In this document: positions 28,656 to 38,603 of the stretch, in pieces
Layout: every line of letters starts with the position of its first letter
Numbering within the stretch: position 1 is the first letter of the stretch
DNA from: Prochlorococcus marinus CUG1433
Lineage (GTDB): Bacteria > Cyanobacteriota > Cyanobacteriia > PCC-6307 > Cyanobiaceae
DNA length: 64,000 nucleotides
Direction of reading: 5' to 3'
Assembly: GCA_017644425.1 (NCBI GenBank)
Contig: JAEPLN010000001.1
Coordinates: forward strand, 744,001-808,000
Program-made: the position numbers and the translations under genes
Notes under the pieces: model-generated
What the model was told of the DNA's origin: nothing
What the model saw: only the letters and a program-made list of their open reading frames with translations
Databases searched by the model: none

Positions 28656-30953
28656 ATGGAGAACATTCAATTAAGCATCACAGGAATGAAATGTGGAGGG
28701 TGTGTAAATACTGTTGAAAAAATATTAAAAAACTCAGAGGGTATTGAAAATGTTTCCGTTAATTTACTCACTGAAAGTGCGTATTTTGAGATTAGCCAGA
28801 AACACATAGAAATAGAAACAGTTCTTGAAAACCTTAAAGAGAATGGTTTCCCATCAAAGATTTACATAAATGATTTCTCAAAAAAAATTAATAAAGCAGA
28901 ATTAGAAAAAAAAAAGAAATGGAATAATCAATGGAAAAAACTTACTTTTGCACTACTACTTTTAATATTTTCAGGTTTAGGTCATCTTGCAGAAGGAAAA
29001 TATATAAATTTTCCAATATTAGGAAATATATTTTTTCACGCCTCATTAGCAACATTAGCTTTAGCATTTCCTGGAAGACGAATAATTATTAATGGATTTA
29101 AATCATTTTTTAAAAACCGTCCCGATATGGATTCTCTAGTTGCTCTTGGAGTAACTAGCGCATACCTAACAAGTCTTCTATCACTAATATTTCCTAATAC
29201 TGGTTTCCCATGTTTTTTTAATGAGCCAGTAATGCTACTAGGATTTATCCTAATCGGGCGTTTCTTGGAAGAAAGAGCTAGATATCAAACTGGTTCATCT
29301 ATTGGAGAGTTATTAGATCTCCAACCTGAAATGGCAAATATCTACACTAAAGATAATCAATTACTATCAATAAGAGTGAATGCTTTAAAACCTGATCAAG
29401 AGATTCAAGTTTTAGCAGGTGACAGAGTTCCTGCTGACTGCCTTGTAATTGAAGGTCATTCCTATGTAGATGTCTCACATATTACTGGAGAATCCAAACC
29501 GATAGAAGTTAAAGAAGGGGAAAAATTATCAAGTGGATCTTTAAATTTGAACTCAACTCTGAGATTAAAAGTTCAAAAAGTTGGAGGAGACTCCTCTCTT
29601 GCAAAACTAGTCAGTCTCATTGAGTCTGTAAATGCGAATAAACCCGCCATTCAAAGAATAGCTGATAAAGTTGCAGGAAAATTTACTTACTTTGTACTCA
29701 TATTTGCGACTGCAAGTTTCTTTTTTTGGTGGAAAGGGGCAAAACAAATATGGCCCGAGTTACTAAGTCATAATCATCATCAGCAAATAATAAACACAAG
29801 CCATACGCTTCATAGTTCGCTTGGTAGCAATGCAGAAAATTTTCTTAGTTTAGCAATTCAATTGTCAATTGCTGTTTTGGTAATAGCTTGTCCATGTGCA
29901 CTTGGTTTAGCTACACCTACGGTGATCACCGTAGCATCAGGAAAGGCTGCCAAAAAAGGGGTTCTATTTAAAGGAGGCGACAAAATAGAAATAGCTTCAA
30001 AAATTAATCAAATTATTTTTGACAAGACTGGTACCTTAACGAAAGGGGAACCATTTATTGTAGACTACAAAACTAATAATGATTATTTATTCTTATTAAA
30101 AGTAGCTGCCAGTTTAGAAAAGGAAAGCAGACATCCAATTGCAAATGCTTTAACACAAGAGGCAAAAAAACAAAACTTAAGTTTATTACCAATAAAAAAA
30201 ATTCTCACTGAATCAGGTAGAGGTATTTCTGGAGAACTTGATTCAATTGATGGAATTATTAATATTGGAAATGTTGAGTGGCTACTGAGTAAAGGAATAA
30301 CTATTGACAATAATGCGAAAAAAATTATTGAAAATGAAGGTACACAAACTAATACAATTATTGGAGTGAGTATTCAAGATAAGTTATTTGGCTTTATTTT
30401 TTTAGGAGATTTACTCAGAGAGGATTCAATTAAAACAGTTCAAAAGTTGAGAGAAAATAAACTTAAAATTACTATTTTAAGTGGAGATAGAAAACAGACA
30501 GTTTTAGATTTAGCAAGAAAAATTGGTTGTAAAGAAACAGAAGTAAGGTGGGACCTTCTTCCCCAAATGAAACTTGACATTATAGAAAGTTTAAAAGTCA
30601 ATAATAAAGTAGCGATGATTGGTGATGGGATTAATGATGTCCCAGCCTTAGCAGCTTCAGACTTAGGAATTGCGGTTGGCTCAGGAACTCAAATAGCTAA
30701 GGCTAACGCGGATGTAGTATTGATGGGGGATCAACTAAATGGACTACCCTATGCATTAAATCTTGCAAAAAAAACTATTAGAAAAATAAAACAGAATTTA
30801 ATTTGGGCATTTGGTTACAACTTACTAGCGATACCGATTGCCGCCGGTATTTTATTCCCTAAATACGGGATACTTCTTACTCCCTCAATAGCAGCATTAT
30901 TAATGGCAACAAGCTCTATTACAGTTGTAATTAATGCTTTATCACTGGATTAA
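28656..30953 (+). CDS. copper-type P1B ATPase
   Basis: Heavy-metal-transporting P-type ATPase of 765 residues, probably for copper (CtaA/PacS group) and so for plastocyanin supply or copper efflux. An N-terminal HMA domain carries GMKCGGC (Cys13, Cys16). The transmembrane CPC motif is at residues 412-414, the phosphorylated Asp456 is in DKTGT, and TGES, SRHPIA and GDGIND are present. A His-rich loop (SHNHHQQ) precedes the CPC helix. Which of CtaA or PacS it is cannot be told by eye. tmk starts at the base after its stop. Confidence 0.92.
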   Translation: MENIQLSITGMKCGGCVNTVEKILKNSEGIENVSVNLLTESAYFEISQKHIEIETVLENLKENGFPSKIYINDFSKKINKAELEKKKKWNNQWKKLTFALLLLIFSGLGHLAEGKYINFPILGNIFFHASLATLALAFPGRRIIINGFKSFFKNRPDMDSLVALGVTSAYLTSLLSLIFPNTGFPCFFNEPVMLLGFILIGRFLEERARYQTGSSIGELLDLQPEMANIYTKDNQLLSIRVNALKPDQEIQVLAGDRVPADCLVIEGHSYVDVSHITGESKPIEVKEGEKLSSGSLNLNSTLRLKVQKVGGDSSLAKLVSLIESVNANKPAIQRIADKVAGKFTYFVLIFATASFFFWWKGAKQIWPELLSHNHHQQIINTSHTLHSSLGSNAENFLSLAIQLSIAVLVIACPCALGLATPTVITVASGKAAKKGVLFKGGDKIEIASKINQIIFDKTGTLTKGEPFIVDYKTNNDYLFLLKVAASLEKESRHPIANALTQEAKKQNLSLLPIKKILTESGRGISGELDSIDGIINIGNVEWLLSKGITIDNNAKKIIENEGTQTNTIIGVSIQDKLFGFIFLGDLLREDSIKTVQKLRENKLKITILSGDRKQTVLDLARKIGCKETEVRWDLLPQMKLDIIESLKVNNKVAMIGDGINDVPALAASDLGIAVGSGTQIAKANADVVLMGDQLNGLPYALNLAKKTIRKIKQNLIWAFGYNLLAIPIAAGILFPKYGILLTPSIAALLMATSSITVVINALSLD

Positions 30954-31592
30954 ATGAAAGGAAAATTTATTGTTATTGAAGGAATTGATGGATGTGGCAA
31001 GACTACCCAAATTGAAGAGCTATCGAAATGGCTTCCAAATAGTGGCCTATTGAGAAAAGATTCTAAATTAATCACAACAAGAGAGCCAGGAGGAAGCCAA
31101 TTAGGCAAAAAACTAAGAAAACTGATTCTCGATAACAATGAAAAAAAACCTTCATCCCTTGCGGAATTATTGCTTTATTCCGCTGATAGGGCTGAGCACG
31201 TCTCAAAAATTATTGCACCTGCTTTAAATAATAATGATTGGGTAATTAGTGATAGATTTGCAGACTCGACCCTCGCTTATCAAGGTTATGGAAGAAACAT
31301 AAATTTAGAAATAATTAAAAATATCGAATCTATTGTTTGTCAAGGACAATATCCTGACCTAACCATCTTCTTAGAAATTTCTCCAGAAGAAAGTATTTTG
31401 CGAAGAAAAAACGAAATTCCAGATAGGATAGAATCAGAGGGCATCAGATTTTTAGAAAAAGTAAATGAAGGCTTCAAACTAATTGCTAAAGAAAAAAACT
31501 GGGTTGTCATATCTGCCTCGCAAAATATAAAAACTATTTCAAATCAAATTAAAGAGACTTTATTAAATAATTTTCCTAAAAACGATGAATGA
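30954..31592 (+). CDS. tmk: thymidylate kinase
   Basis: Phosphorylates dTMP to dTDP. The P-loop is [16 protein letters not shown] at residues 6-21; the DR(F/Y) motif is [14 protein letters not shown], and [10 protein letters not shown] binds nucleotide. The 212-residue length is standard. The ATG immediately follows the ATPase stop codon and the 3' end overlaps holB by eight bases, so ATPase-tmk-holB appears to be one translation-coupled unit. Confidence 0.95.
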   Translation: MKGKFIVIEGIDGCGKTTQIEELSKWLPNSGLLRKDSKLITTREPGGSQLGKKLRKLILDNNEKKPSSLAELLLYSADRAEHVSKIIAPALNNNDWVISDRFADSTLAYQGYGRNINLEIIKNIESIVCQGQYPDLTIFLEISPEESILRRKNEIPDRIESEGIRFLEKVNEGFKLIAKEKNWVVISASQNIKTISNQIKETLLNNFPKNDE

Positions 31593-32547
31593 GATTAAAA
31601 AAAATAATTTTTTATTTAACGAAGAAATCAATACATGCCTGAAAAGCATAATTAAAAACAAATCATATGCTAATGGTTATATATTTTATGGTTCAGAAGG
31701 ATTAGGAAAAAAACAAACGGCTTTAAAATTTATAAAAGAGATTTTCGAACAATTGTCCCCGAGCCAAAATATTGAAGAGAGAATTGCGAATAATAACCAT
31801 CCTGATTTCCTAATTATCGAACCTAGTTCTCATGTGGAGACTAAAAGATCAAAAAAATCTGACCTTGAAAAATCAACAAGAAGTGAATCTGAGATTATTA
31901 AAATTGCTCAAATACGAAATATCAAAACTTTCATCGGTCAAAAATCAATCACTTCAGGAAAAAAAATAGTTTTAATTTGTGATGCACACCTTCTAAACGA
32001 AGCAGCCTCAAATTGCCTATTAAAAACACTAGAAGAACCTAGCAATGGCATTTTTATTTTATTAACACCAAAACTAAATCTTCTTCTAGATACTTTAATA
32101 TCTAGGTGTCAGATAGTTAGATTTCGATCATTTTCAAGTGAACAAATTAAATTCATTTTAAAAGATTTTTTGGATCCCTTTAAATTTAATATTCATAAAA
32201 AATTAAAATTTGAAGATTTAATAAACGCTACGAATGGATCTCCAAGTGATTTACTAAAGCATATTGAAATTTGGAACGAAGTATCAAATGAAATCACAAG
32301 TAAATTAGATTCTCCAATAAAAAATAGTTATGAAATATTAGAAGTAGCTAAATTAATATCTGAAAAATTAGAAATTAATCAACAGATTTGTTTAGTTAAT
32401 TTGATACAAATTATGTGGTGGAGAAAAACAAAAAGGATTAATCTAGTAAAAAAACTTGAAAAATTGAAATTTTTCCTGAATAAAAAAATTCAACCAAGGC
32501 TGGCATGGGAAATTACCCTTTTAAAAATTTCAATGGAAGATGTATGA
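31585..32547 (+). CDS. holB: DNA polymerase III delta' subunit
   Basis: Clamp-loader AAA+ subunit of 320 residues. [12 protein letters not shown] near residue 33 is the Walker A region, [25 protein letters not shown] covers the Walker B and SRC-adjacent block, and SRCQIVRF carries the SRC motif. Like other delta' subunits it shows reduced ATPase motifs and no visible zinc-binding Cys cluster. tmk-holB adjacency is common in bacteria. Convergent with rpaA three bases later. Confidence 0.88.
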   Translation: MNEIKKNNFLFNEEINTCLKSIIKNKSYANGYIFYGSEGLGKKQTALKFIKEIFEQLSPSQNIEERIANNNHPDFLIIEPSSHVETKRSKKSDLEKSTRSESEIIKIAQIRNIKTFIGQKSITSGKKIVLICDAHLLNEAASNCLLKTLEEPSNGIFILLTPKLNLLLDTLISRCQIVRFRSFSSEQIKFILKDFLDPFKFNIHKKLKFEDLINATNGSPSDLLKHIEIWNEVSNEITSKLDSPIKNSYEILEVAKLISEKLEINQQICLVNLIQIMWWRKTKRINLVKKLEKLKFFLNKKIQPRLAWEITLLKISMEDV

Positions 32548-32550
32548 AAT

Positions 32551-33333
32551 TTAATCTATACCAGAATTTATTAAATCTAATTTTCTTGCTTGGACAAAAT
32601 CTTGCTTAGCAATTTCGACTTGGGAACCAATTGGTAGTTCAAGACAATATCCAGCTCCATATACGGTTTTAATATAAATAGGTTTACGAGGATCAGGTTC
32701 TAGTTTTGTACGTAGGTGTCTAATATGAACTCTTATAGTTTCAATATCATCGTCAGGCTCATATCCCCATACCTCTTTAAGAATGAGTGCAGGTGACACG
32801 GTTTGGCCATGTCTTTGTAGTAGGCAATGAAGTAATTCAAATTCAAGATGCGTTAATCTAACAGGAGAATCAAACCATATAGCTTCAAATCTTTCTGGTA
32901 CAAGAGTTAAAGGTCCATAGTTTAAGATTTCCTGCTGGTTACTTGAGTTTAATTGTGCTCTGCTAGTTCTCCTTAATAGTGCTTTTATTCGAACATGTAA
33001 TTCTTCTAAGTCAAATGGTTTTGTGATGTAGTCATCTGCTCCAGAATTGAATCCAGTAACTTTATCTTTAAGCCCACCCAATGCCGTTATCATCAAAATT
33101 GGGATGTTTGATGTTCTTTCATCTCTTCTAAGTCTCTGACATAAAGTTAATCCATCCACATTAGGCAACATTAAGTCTAAGAGTATTAAATCGGGTGAAT
33201 ATTGGAGAGCTAAGGCTTGACCTTTGATTCCATCTTCAGCTTTTTGTACATCAAAACCTGAGTGTTCTAAATGTTTAGCTACCAGATCGCGCATATCACG
33301 ATCATCTTCAATTAAAAGGATGGAAATTTTCAT
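32551..33333 (-). CDS. rpaA: OmpR-family response regulator RpaA
   Basis: Output regulator of the cyanobacterial circadian system, phosphorylated by SasA. The receiver has Asp53 in [13 protein letters not shown] and the Lys in YITKPFDL; the DNA-binding domain includes [36 protein letters not shown]. The extended C-terminus and the 260-residue length match RpaA rather than RpaB. Both regulators occur in this window about 6 kb apart. The start is ATG at 33333. A long AT-rich leader region lies upstream. Confidence 0.93.
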   Translation of the reverse strand: MKISILLIEDDRDMRDLVAKHLEHSGFDVQKAEDGIKGQALALQYSPDLILLDLMLPNVDGLTLCQRLRRDERTSNIPILMITALGGLKDKVTGFNSGADDYITKPFDLEELHVRIKALLRRTSRAQLNSSNQQEILNYGPLTLVPERFEAIWFDSPVRLTHLEFELLHCLLQRHGQTVSPALILKEVWGYEPDDDIETIRVHIRHLRTKLEPDPRKPIYIKTVYGAGYCLELPIGSQVEIAKQDFVQARKLDLINSGID

Positions 33334-33735
33334 ATTTATAAACTATTAAATTAAAATTAAAATTTTAGTAATACGATTCTCTCAAGAATTTCGAAAGAGT
33401 GCTGATTTAATGTAAACATTTTTATCAACAAGATTTATAAAAAAGTTAGTAATAGCAAGCTTTTTGAGACAAATTACTAATTTATAGAAATTGTAAATTT
33501 TATAATTTCTTTTGATTTTATTTATTATTTCTTCATAATTACGATAAATTCTTGTTTTAGATACTAGAGGTCTTGCAAAAATATCAACATTATATTTATT
33601 AAGAATAAGGGATACAAATAGAGTTGAATTTAAATATTGGGTTTGTAGAAATTTTAATCTGTTTTATTATTTCGAATTAATTTTGAATGTTTAAGCCAGA
33701 ATATTTGTCTATATTAAAAAAAATCATGGGTATTT
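33334..33735. other. intergenic region with a startless minus-strand open frame
   Basis: This stretch lacks a conventional gene. On the minus strand a frame without stops runs over 33382-33663 (93 codons, ending TGA) and reads like protein (for example DIFARPLVSKTRIYRNY and EEIINKIKRNYKIYNFYK), but it contains no ATG, GTG or TTG and is preceded directly by a TAA. It may be a decayed 3' gene fragment or chance. The rest presumably carries the rpaA promoter and the promoter of the gene at 33736. No RNA gene was recognised. Confidence 0.4.
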
Positions 33736-34095
33736 ATGAAAAAAAAGGCATTTATCTATTCTGATTTATCAAAAAAACAGCTAGATAATCTTAAAGAATT
33801 ATATATTCATAAGAAAGTTGAATCGATGAGTCATAAAGAACTTAAAAAATATGTACAAGAAATTATTTCACATAACATAATGGACACTATAGGCAAAGAA
33901 GAAGAAATGGAAGCATGGAGAGAAATGTCTGATTTTTTTGGGGAAGAATTCGAAATATTGATCTCAGAAATCAAAGCAAAATATAATGATGATAAGAACT
34001 TAATTAACACTGAAATAGATCCCCAGAAACTGAGGAAAGAATTACTTGAAAAAAATAATTTAGATCAAGATAAAAAGGATATGTGGGACGATTAA
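33736..34095 (+). CDS. charged hypothetical protein (119 aa)
   Basis: A soluble, helical, very charged protein (KKAFIYSDLSKKQLDNLKELY, then AWREMSDFFGEEFEILISE) without signal peptide or membrane span. It resembles the small Lys/Glu-rich hypothetical proteins that recur in Prochlorococcus accessory regions, but I cannot name a family or function. It lies just outside the putative left end of the island at 34652 and has no close co-directional partner. Confidence 0.6.
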   Translation: MKKKAFIYSDLSKKQLDNLKELYIHKKVESMSHKELKKYVQEIISHNIMDTIGKEEEMEAWREMSDFFGEEFEILISEIKAKYNDDKNLINTEIDPQKLRKELLEKNNLDQDKKDMWDD

Positions 34096-34756
34096 AGTCT
34101 TCAACAGAACGCATAAATTTGTAAAAATTATAATTAAATATATATATTGGAAAATATAAGAAAAACCTAATTTTTTTCTGAAATATTTTGTGAAAAAGAT
34201 TCAATTTTTTGTTCTAATTTCTATACTTAAAACATATCAGTTTTTTATTATTTAAATCAATTAAAATAATAAAAATTGAAATATTTAAAATGTTCTAAAA
34301 ACTGTTCTAAAAAACTATTTATATCTGTGTCATGCATTTTTTATTGATTTGAGGATATTTTTAATTAAGGTTTCCATCAAAATCTACCCACAAAATAAAA
34401 AATACACTTTGAAGTTTTTAGTGAGTTTTAAATTTTTTAAAAAACTTTTTGAGCAGTTTAATAACAAGTTTCTTATGAACTTTGCTAAAGGGGTTTTGGC
34501 TAAAATTTTTTTGCTTTTAATAAAATCCCGAATATGATCTCAAACATCTTTTGCAAAAATGCAAAAATACCAAACATTATTTTTCCAAAATCCTTTTTTT
34601 TCAAAAAAAGACACCTTGGTGAGTCTTGCAATATAGATGATACAAAAATGCAACTACCCGGGCGGGATTTGGGTTAATATTTCGTGATAGTTCCTAACTG
34701 AAGTAGATATGAGAAAATGCTGAATTTTAAAAATCTTCCCACCATATTTCCACCAC
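34096..34756. other. extremely AT-rich intergenic region, left edge of island
   Basis: No credible gene. A 62-codon frame at 34349-34537 is Lys/Phe/Ile-rich, has no ribosome-binding site and looks like chance in AT-rich DNA. Visible structure: two close copies of TGTTCTAAAAA near 34291 and 34303, a hairpin around 34608-34628 (AGACACC...GGTGAGTCT) flanked by A- and T-rich runs, and the tRNA-like repeat at 34652-34671. Confidence 0.4.
34652..34671 (-). repeat. displaced copy of the tRNA-Asn 3' end (att-like)
   Basis: Twenty bases matching 44412-44430 plus one with 18 of 20 identities (shared core CCCGGGCGGGATT). It is in the same orientation as the 3' end of tRNA-Asn(GTT) at 44414-44485. A run this GC-rich is exceptional in the surrounding AT-rich DNA. 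A same-orientation copy of a tRNA 3' end on the far side of a gene block is what tRNA-targeted integration leaves behind. Confidence 0.6.
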
Positions 34757-34952
34757 ATGAACTCACAAAATCATCCTTTCTTGACCATCAGAGAGGTTTT
34801 CGAACTTTTTGGAATTTCAATTTCTACTATTAATCGTTTAATAAAAAGAGGAGAATTTCCTCCAAAAGTAAAAATATCTCCTATGAAGAATGGTTGTTAC
34901 GAAAGAGCAACTTAAAGAATAGATAGATCAAAAAACATTGCCTCACTAGACT
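34757..34952 (+). pseudogene. AlpA/excisionase-like HTH protein, disrupted (copy 1)
   Basis: The ATG at 34757 opens a 52-codon frame with a MerR/AlpA-type HTH: FLTIREVFELFGISISTINR then LIKRGEFPPKVKISP. After NGCY the frame is lost: shifting by one base continues as KEQLKE, a stop (TAG where Trp would be expected) and IDQK. Removing one base at about 34901 and restoring TGG would give the usual family ending with an EWI motif. Small proteins of this type are excisionases or regulators of integrative elements. The copy at 43305 is related. Confidence 0.6.
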
Positions 34953-35031
34953 ATGAAAGTTAAAAATGTATGCTTCGTTAACATTTAAGATATCTAAAAT
35001 GGTATATTTTTAGTTATTAAAAAATTTATCT

Positions 35032-36342
35032 ATGCTAAAGAAAATTTTTGATAATAAAATCTTTTTACTTTCCTCTGCTTTAATGCTTGGAAGTACTCCA
35101 GTTTTTGCTGAATCAACTTGGGATGGCAAGTATAACTCTACCTTCCCTTTCCAAATGTCTAAAGCATCTGTTTGTCCAAAATTTTTACCAATTGATATAG
35201 AAGTTAAGATTGAAAAAGGACAAATATCAGGTTTTATGTTTAATAATGGTGGTGGTAACAAAGATTCTTTTTGTAAGTTATATCACAATGGTAGTATTAC
35301 TGGATCAATTGACGATGCTGGAAATTTTATAAATGTGAAAGTAAAGCAGAAAGACAGTCATTCTAGGAAATATTCCTCTTACAAAATCACGGGTAATATT
35401 AAAAACAATTTAAATTTAATCAGTAAAAGTCCCAAGTATCATCCCACAACAGCATTTTTAATTACTAAATATGCCGATTTAGACAGTGAATCTACAAATG
35501 CTCAAGCGAATAATAATAGTAAAACAGTTATTAATAACAACGATAACTCTGTTACTCTAAAAGTTAATGTCAATAATCAATCACAGGCCCAAAAAACTCT
35601 AGATGAGGTTCAATCCTCTCTTAATATGTATCAAGCAATATCAAAGGTAGTAAAGAAACAATCCCCTGATATTAGAAACAGAATTCTTGGCGCAGTTAAC
35701 AAAGAAATTAAAAAATTAACCCAAGAAAAAGAAGCACTTGAAACGCAGTTTTCTAATCAATTTTCAACTCCCATTAGACCATCTAACCAAAAATTAAATG
35801 TTTCCTCTTTTAAAGCATCTGAAACATTTCCCAAAATACCTTTCTATGTCCCTGGAACAAATGAAATAGGTGAGATGCTAACTATACCAAGGGTAACTGA
35901 TGAAGGGTTTTTAGTTTATAGACTTGATTTCTTAGACCCCTCATCAACTTATGAAAAAGTTAGAGATAGTATAAATATTCCTCACGAAAATATTGATGGA
36001 GTTATTAAAGCACTCGTAAATATTGATAAATGGACAAAAACTGCTCAGGAAAATAATTTAACTAGAAGAGTATCAAAGACTGCTATATGTATACCAGCAG
36101 GAAGATGTCAAAACAAGAAAAAAGGAATTATGTCTACAGAAATAGTTTTTCAGGTCTACGAGGATGGAAGTACATCAGGAAGAATTCAACGAAATAAAGG
36201 TACATACTCGGTTGGATACAACTTGTCTGTTGAATCATCAGTATTACTATCTGCTTATTTAACTTACATGCGAGACACAGGATCAAAAGAGTTTAATATT
36301 GGTAACATGTCTGACGATGAAGTGAAGTCTCTATTTAATTGA
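35032..36342 (+). CDS. exported protein of unknown function (436 aa)
   Basis: Starts with a clear signal peptide (MLKKIFDNKIFLLSSALMLG, cleavage likely after VFA). The N-terminal domain (about 27-145) is beta-rich with Cys residues that could pair; an Asn-rich linker (about 160-190) precedes a coiled-coil-like helix (about 190-245) and a C-terminal domain (about 260-430) with a second Cys pair (AICIPAGRC). I recognise no family. Its stop overlaps a TTG start of the glycosyltransferase gene, so the two may be cotranscribed. It is likely periplasmic or outer-membrane associated. Confidence 0.75.
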   Translation: MLKKIFDNKIFLLSSALMLGSTPVFAESTWDGKYNSTFPFQMSKASVCPKFLPIDIEVKIEKGQISGFMFNNGGGNKDSFCKLYHNGSITGSIDDAGNFINVKVKQKDSHSRKYSSYKITGNIKNNLNLISKSPKYHPTTAFLITKYADLDSESTNAQANNNSKTVINNNDNSVTLKVNVNNQSQAQKTLDEVQSSLNMYQAISKVVKKQSPDIRNRILGAVNKEIKKLTQEKEALETQFSNQFSTPIRPSNQKLNVSSFKASETFPKIPFYVPGTNEIGEMLTIPRVTDEGFLVYRLDFLDPSSTYEKVRDSINIPHENIDGVIKALVNIDKWTKTAQENNLTRRVSKTAICIPAGRCQNKKKGIMSTEIVFQVYEDGSTSGRIQRNKGTYSVGYNLSVESSVLLSAYLTYMRDTGSKEFNIGNMSDDEVKSLFN

Positions 36343-37331
36343 GATCAAATTTTGTGAAAAATAACTTAAGTCTCTCAATAGTTACAACAATTTTTCAAAG
36401 TGAAAATACAATAAAATCATTTATAAATAAAATTGCTGACTGTGCTAAGAAAAATTTTGGAGATAATTACGAAATAATAATAGTAAATGATGGTTCAACT
36501 GATAAGAGCTTAAATATTGCTATTGGGGAGTCCAAACTATCTAATAAAATTAAAATTGTTGATCTATCTAGAAATTTTGGCCATCACAAAGCTATCATGG
36601 CAGGGCTTTCCTATTCTAATGGTGATTTAGTATTCCTTATAGATAGTGATTTGGAGGAAGATCCAGAATTATTATTTCTTTTTCTGAAAACAATAGAGGA
36701 TTATAATGTTGATGTTATTTATGGTGTACAGAAACAGAGAAAAGGTAAATTATTTGAGAGAATTTCAGGAGAAATTTTTTATAGATTATTTAACGCAATA
36801 TCTAGAATAAACTTCCCTAAAAATATTTTAACTGCAAGGCTCATGACTAGGAAATATGTTGACTCCTTATTACTATTCAAAGAATCTGAACTTTATTTAT
36901 TAGGAATATTGCATATTACTGGATTCGAACAAATGCCTATAAAAGTTTCAAAAAAATTTAAGATATCTAGCACATATACAATTAGAAATAAATTATCATT
37001 AGTAATTAACAATATAACTTCATTTACTTATAGACCCCTAAAATTAATTTTCTATTTTGGAATAACTGTAACCTCAATTTCTTTATTTTTTGGCATAGTT
37101 CAAATTGTTAGATACTTTTTATTAGGAAATACAATAGTTGGTTGGACTTCTTTAATAGTGTCTATCTGGCTGTTTGGAGGAATCATTATTTCAATTCTAG
37201 GAATATTAGGTATTTATCTATCAAAAGTATTTATGGAAGTAAAGAATCGACCTCATCATATAGTTAAAAACACATATGTTAATGGTTCAGTGTCTGATCT
37301 TGTATGTAGAGTAAACATGAATAAAAACTAA
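36339..37331 (+). CDS. GT2 glycosyltransferase (DPM1/GtrB-like)
   Basis: Membrane-bound family-2 glycosyltransferase of 330 residues. The catalytic domain has IIIVNDGSTDKS for nucleotide binding and LIDSDLEEDPELL with the metal-binding DxD-like Asp; two C-terminal transmembrane helices (about 230-255 and 265-295) follow, as in polyprenyl-phosphate sugar synthases such as GtrB and ArnC. It probably loads a sugar on a lipid carrier for surface glycan modification. The TTG at 36339 overlaps the previous stop; a GTG at 36354 is an alternative start. Confidence 0.85.
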   Translation: MRSNFVKNNLSLSIVTTIFQSENTIKSFINKIADCAKKNFGDNYEIIIVNDGSTDKSLNIAIGESKLSNKIKIVDLSRNFGHHKAIMAGLSYSNGDLVFLIDSDLEEDPELLFLFLKTIEDYNVDVIYGVQKQRKGKLFERISGEIFYRLFNAISRINFPKNILTARLMTRKYVDSLLLFKESELYLLGILHITGFEQMPIKVSKKFKISSTYTIRNKLSLVINNITSFTYRPLKLIFYFGITVTSISLFFGIVQIVRYFLLGNTIVGWTSLIVSIWLFGGIIISILGILGIYLSKVFMEVKNRPHHIVKNTYVNGSVSDLVCRVNMNKN

Positions 37332-37338
37332 ATGAAAT

Positions 37339-38103
37339 ATGCAGGTTGATCCTTCGAATTATATTCTTAATGTAAATTGTTTAGAAGAACTAGATTTCCA
37401 TCACGTAAGAGAAAGATTACAATCGAATTCTCTAGTAATAATAAGGGGATTAGTTTCAAAGCATGAAATAGAAAAATCAATTTTTAAAATTAAAAAGTCT
37501 TTTAGAAAAGAAAATGATAATCCTACTATTGGCGAAAGTCCAAAAGATATTCAGAAGAATTTTCAAAAACTAATGGTTGGAGGTAATTCACACAGTGGAT
37601 TATATTTAACAAGATTATTTAGAACATTTTATAATCCAATGTGGGAAGAAGATATTTTTGAAATGCATAATATTTATAAACTTATGATAAAAATCAGAAA
37701 TTTATGTTCTAACTACCCAGAGGAATTTGCTATTTCTAAGATTGAAGACAATGGTTTATGGAGTGCAACTAGAATTCATCAATACCCTACGGGCGGAGGT
37801 TATTTTACTAAACATAAAGATACGGTACTTACTACGGTTGCAAAAGAAAATAATATAAGTTTTTATCAAGTAATTCTTAACATGACTAAATTAGGAAGAG
37901 ATTTTGAGAGTGGAGGGGCTTTTGTTGAAATAGAAGGTAAGAAAATTATGTTTGAGAGAGAGTTTGATATTGGAGATATAATTATCTATGATGAAAGGAC
38001 CTTTCATGGAGTTGATGAAATTGATATTAAAAAAAATCTAAATCTAGATAAAATTTGTGGAAGAATTACTGCTTTCGTATCTCTTTATAAAGATATTAAA
38101 TAA
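37339..38103 (+). CDS. Fe(II)/2-oxoglutarate-dependent oxygenase
   Basis: A 254-residue double-stranded beta-helix oxygenase. The facial triad is visible as His159 and Asp161 in FTKHKDT and His223 in ERTFHGVDE, with Arg242 in GRITAF placed to bind 2-oxoglutarate. SGGAFVEIEG and DIGDIIIYDE are typical core strands. The substrate is unknown; the position seven bases after a lipid-linked glycosyltransferase suggests a surface sugar or lipid, by context only. It is not of the same subfamily as the phytanoyl-type oxygenase at 41519. Confidence 0.8.
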   Translation: MQVDPSNYILNVNCLEELDFHHVRERLQSNSLVIIRGLVSKHEIEKSIFKIKKSFRKENDNPTIGESPKDIQKNFQKLMVGGNSHSGLYLTRLFRTFYNPMWEEDIFEMHNIYKLMIKIRNLCSNYPEEFAISKIEDNGLWSATRIHQYPTGGGYFTKHKDTVLTTVAKENNISFYQVILNMTKLGRDFESGGAFVEIEGKKIMFEREFDIGDIIIYDERTFHGVDEIDIKKNLNLDKICGRITAFVSLYKDIK

Positions 38104-38603
38104 TAAAATATTCAAAAACACTTTTCTGCGTAATTTATGCAATGGTGACTTAAAATTTAAATAAAATAAAGGATCTATAGATTGTATAGCGTGAATAGGT
38201 TTTATTAGATCAGCAAAAAATTATAGGTCTCTAATTTCTTATTTTCTAAGAAAATCTTAAACTTAAATTATTTTTGTTTGCTTAGAAGTAACATTTTTGG
38301 CAGGTTTTATTATGCTTTTAATCCTTTAAAATTTATCTTCAGGAAATCAAAAATTTATAGATTACTTTTTTAAATTTTTTTCCTTTGAGCTTTTTATTTT
38401 TCATTATCAATCTAATATTAATTAGAAAAATCCTTCAAAAAATTAATAAGAAAAATATGAATTATCTGTATTTAAAATTTACTCATGAATTCAATAACAA
38501 TTTATCTTTCCTGAATTTAATAAAATTGGTGAGAAACTTTTAGTAAATATTTTTCAAAAAATGGATTTTATAAAAAATCAAATATTCGAAAACTTTTAAT
38601 TTC
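38104..38603. other. AT-rich gap with possible coding remnant
   Basis: Five hundred bases without a usable gene between two converging island genes. Near its right end a plus-strand frame ending at the TAA at 38597-38599 reads FPEFNKIGEKLLVNIFQKMD, which looks like the tail of a lost gene, but it is only about 33 codons after a stop. I see no RNA gene and no convincing terminator. Confidence 0.3.

Noticed and set aside
34349-34537. 62-codon plus-strand frame in the left island gap
   Set aside because: Low-complexity Lys/Phe/Ile composition, no ribosome-binding site and no recognisable family; chance is expected in DNA this AT-rich.
36918-36935. tRNA T-arm-like GGATTCGAAC inside the GT2 gene
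   Set aside because: It is in coding sequence and no other tRNA arms surround it.
38501-38599. Short gene tail before 38604
   Set aside because: Only about 33 codons after a stop and no matching upstream part, so noted as a possible remnant but not called as a gene.
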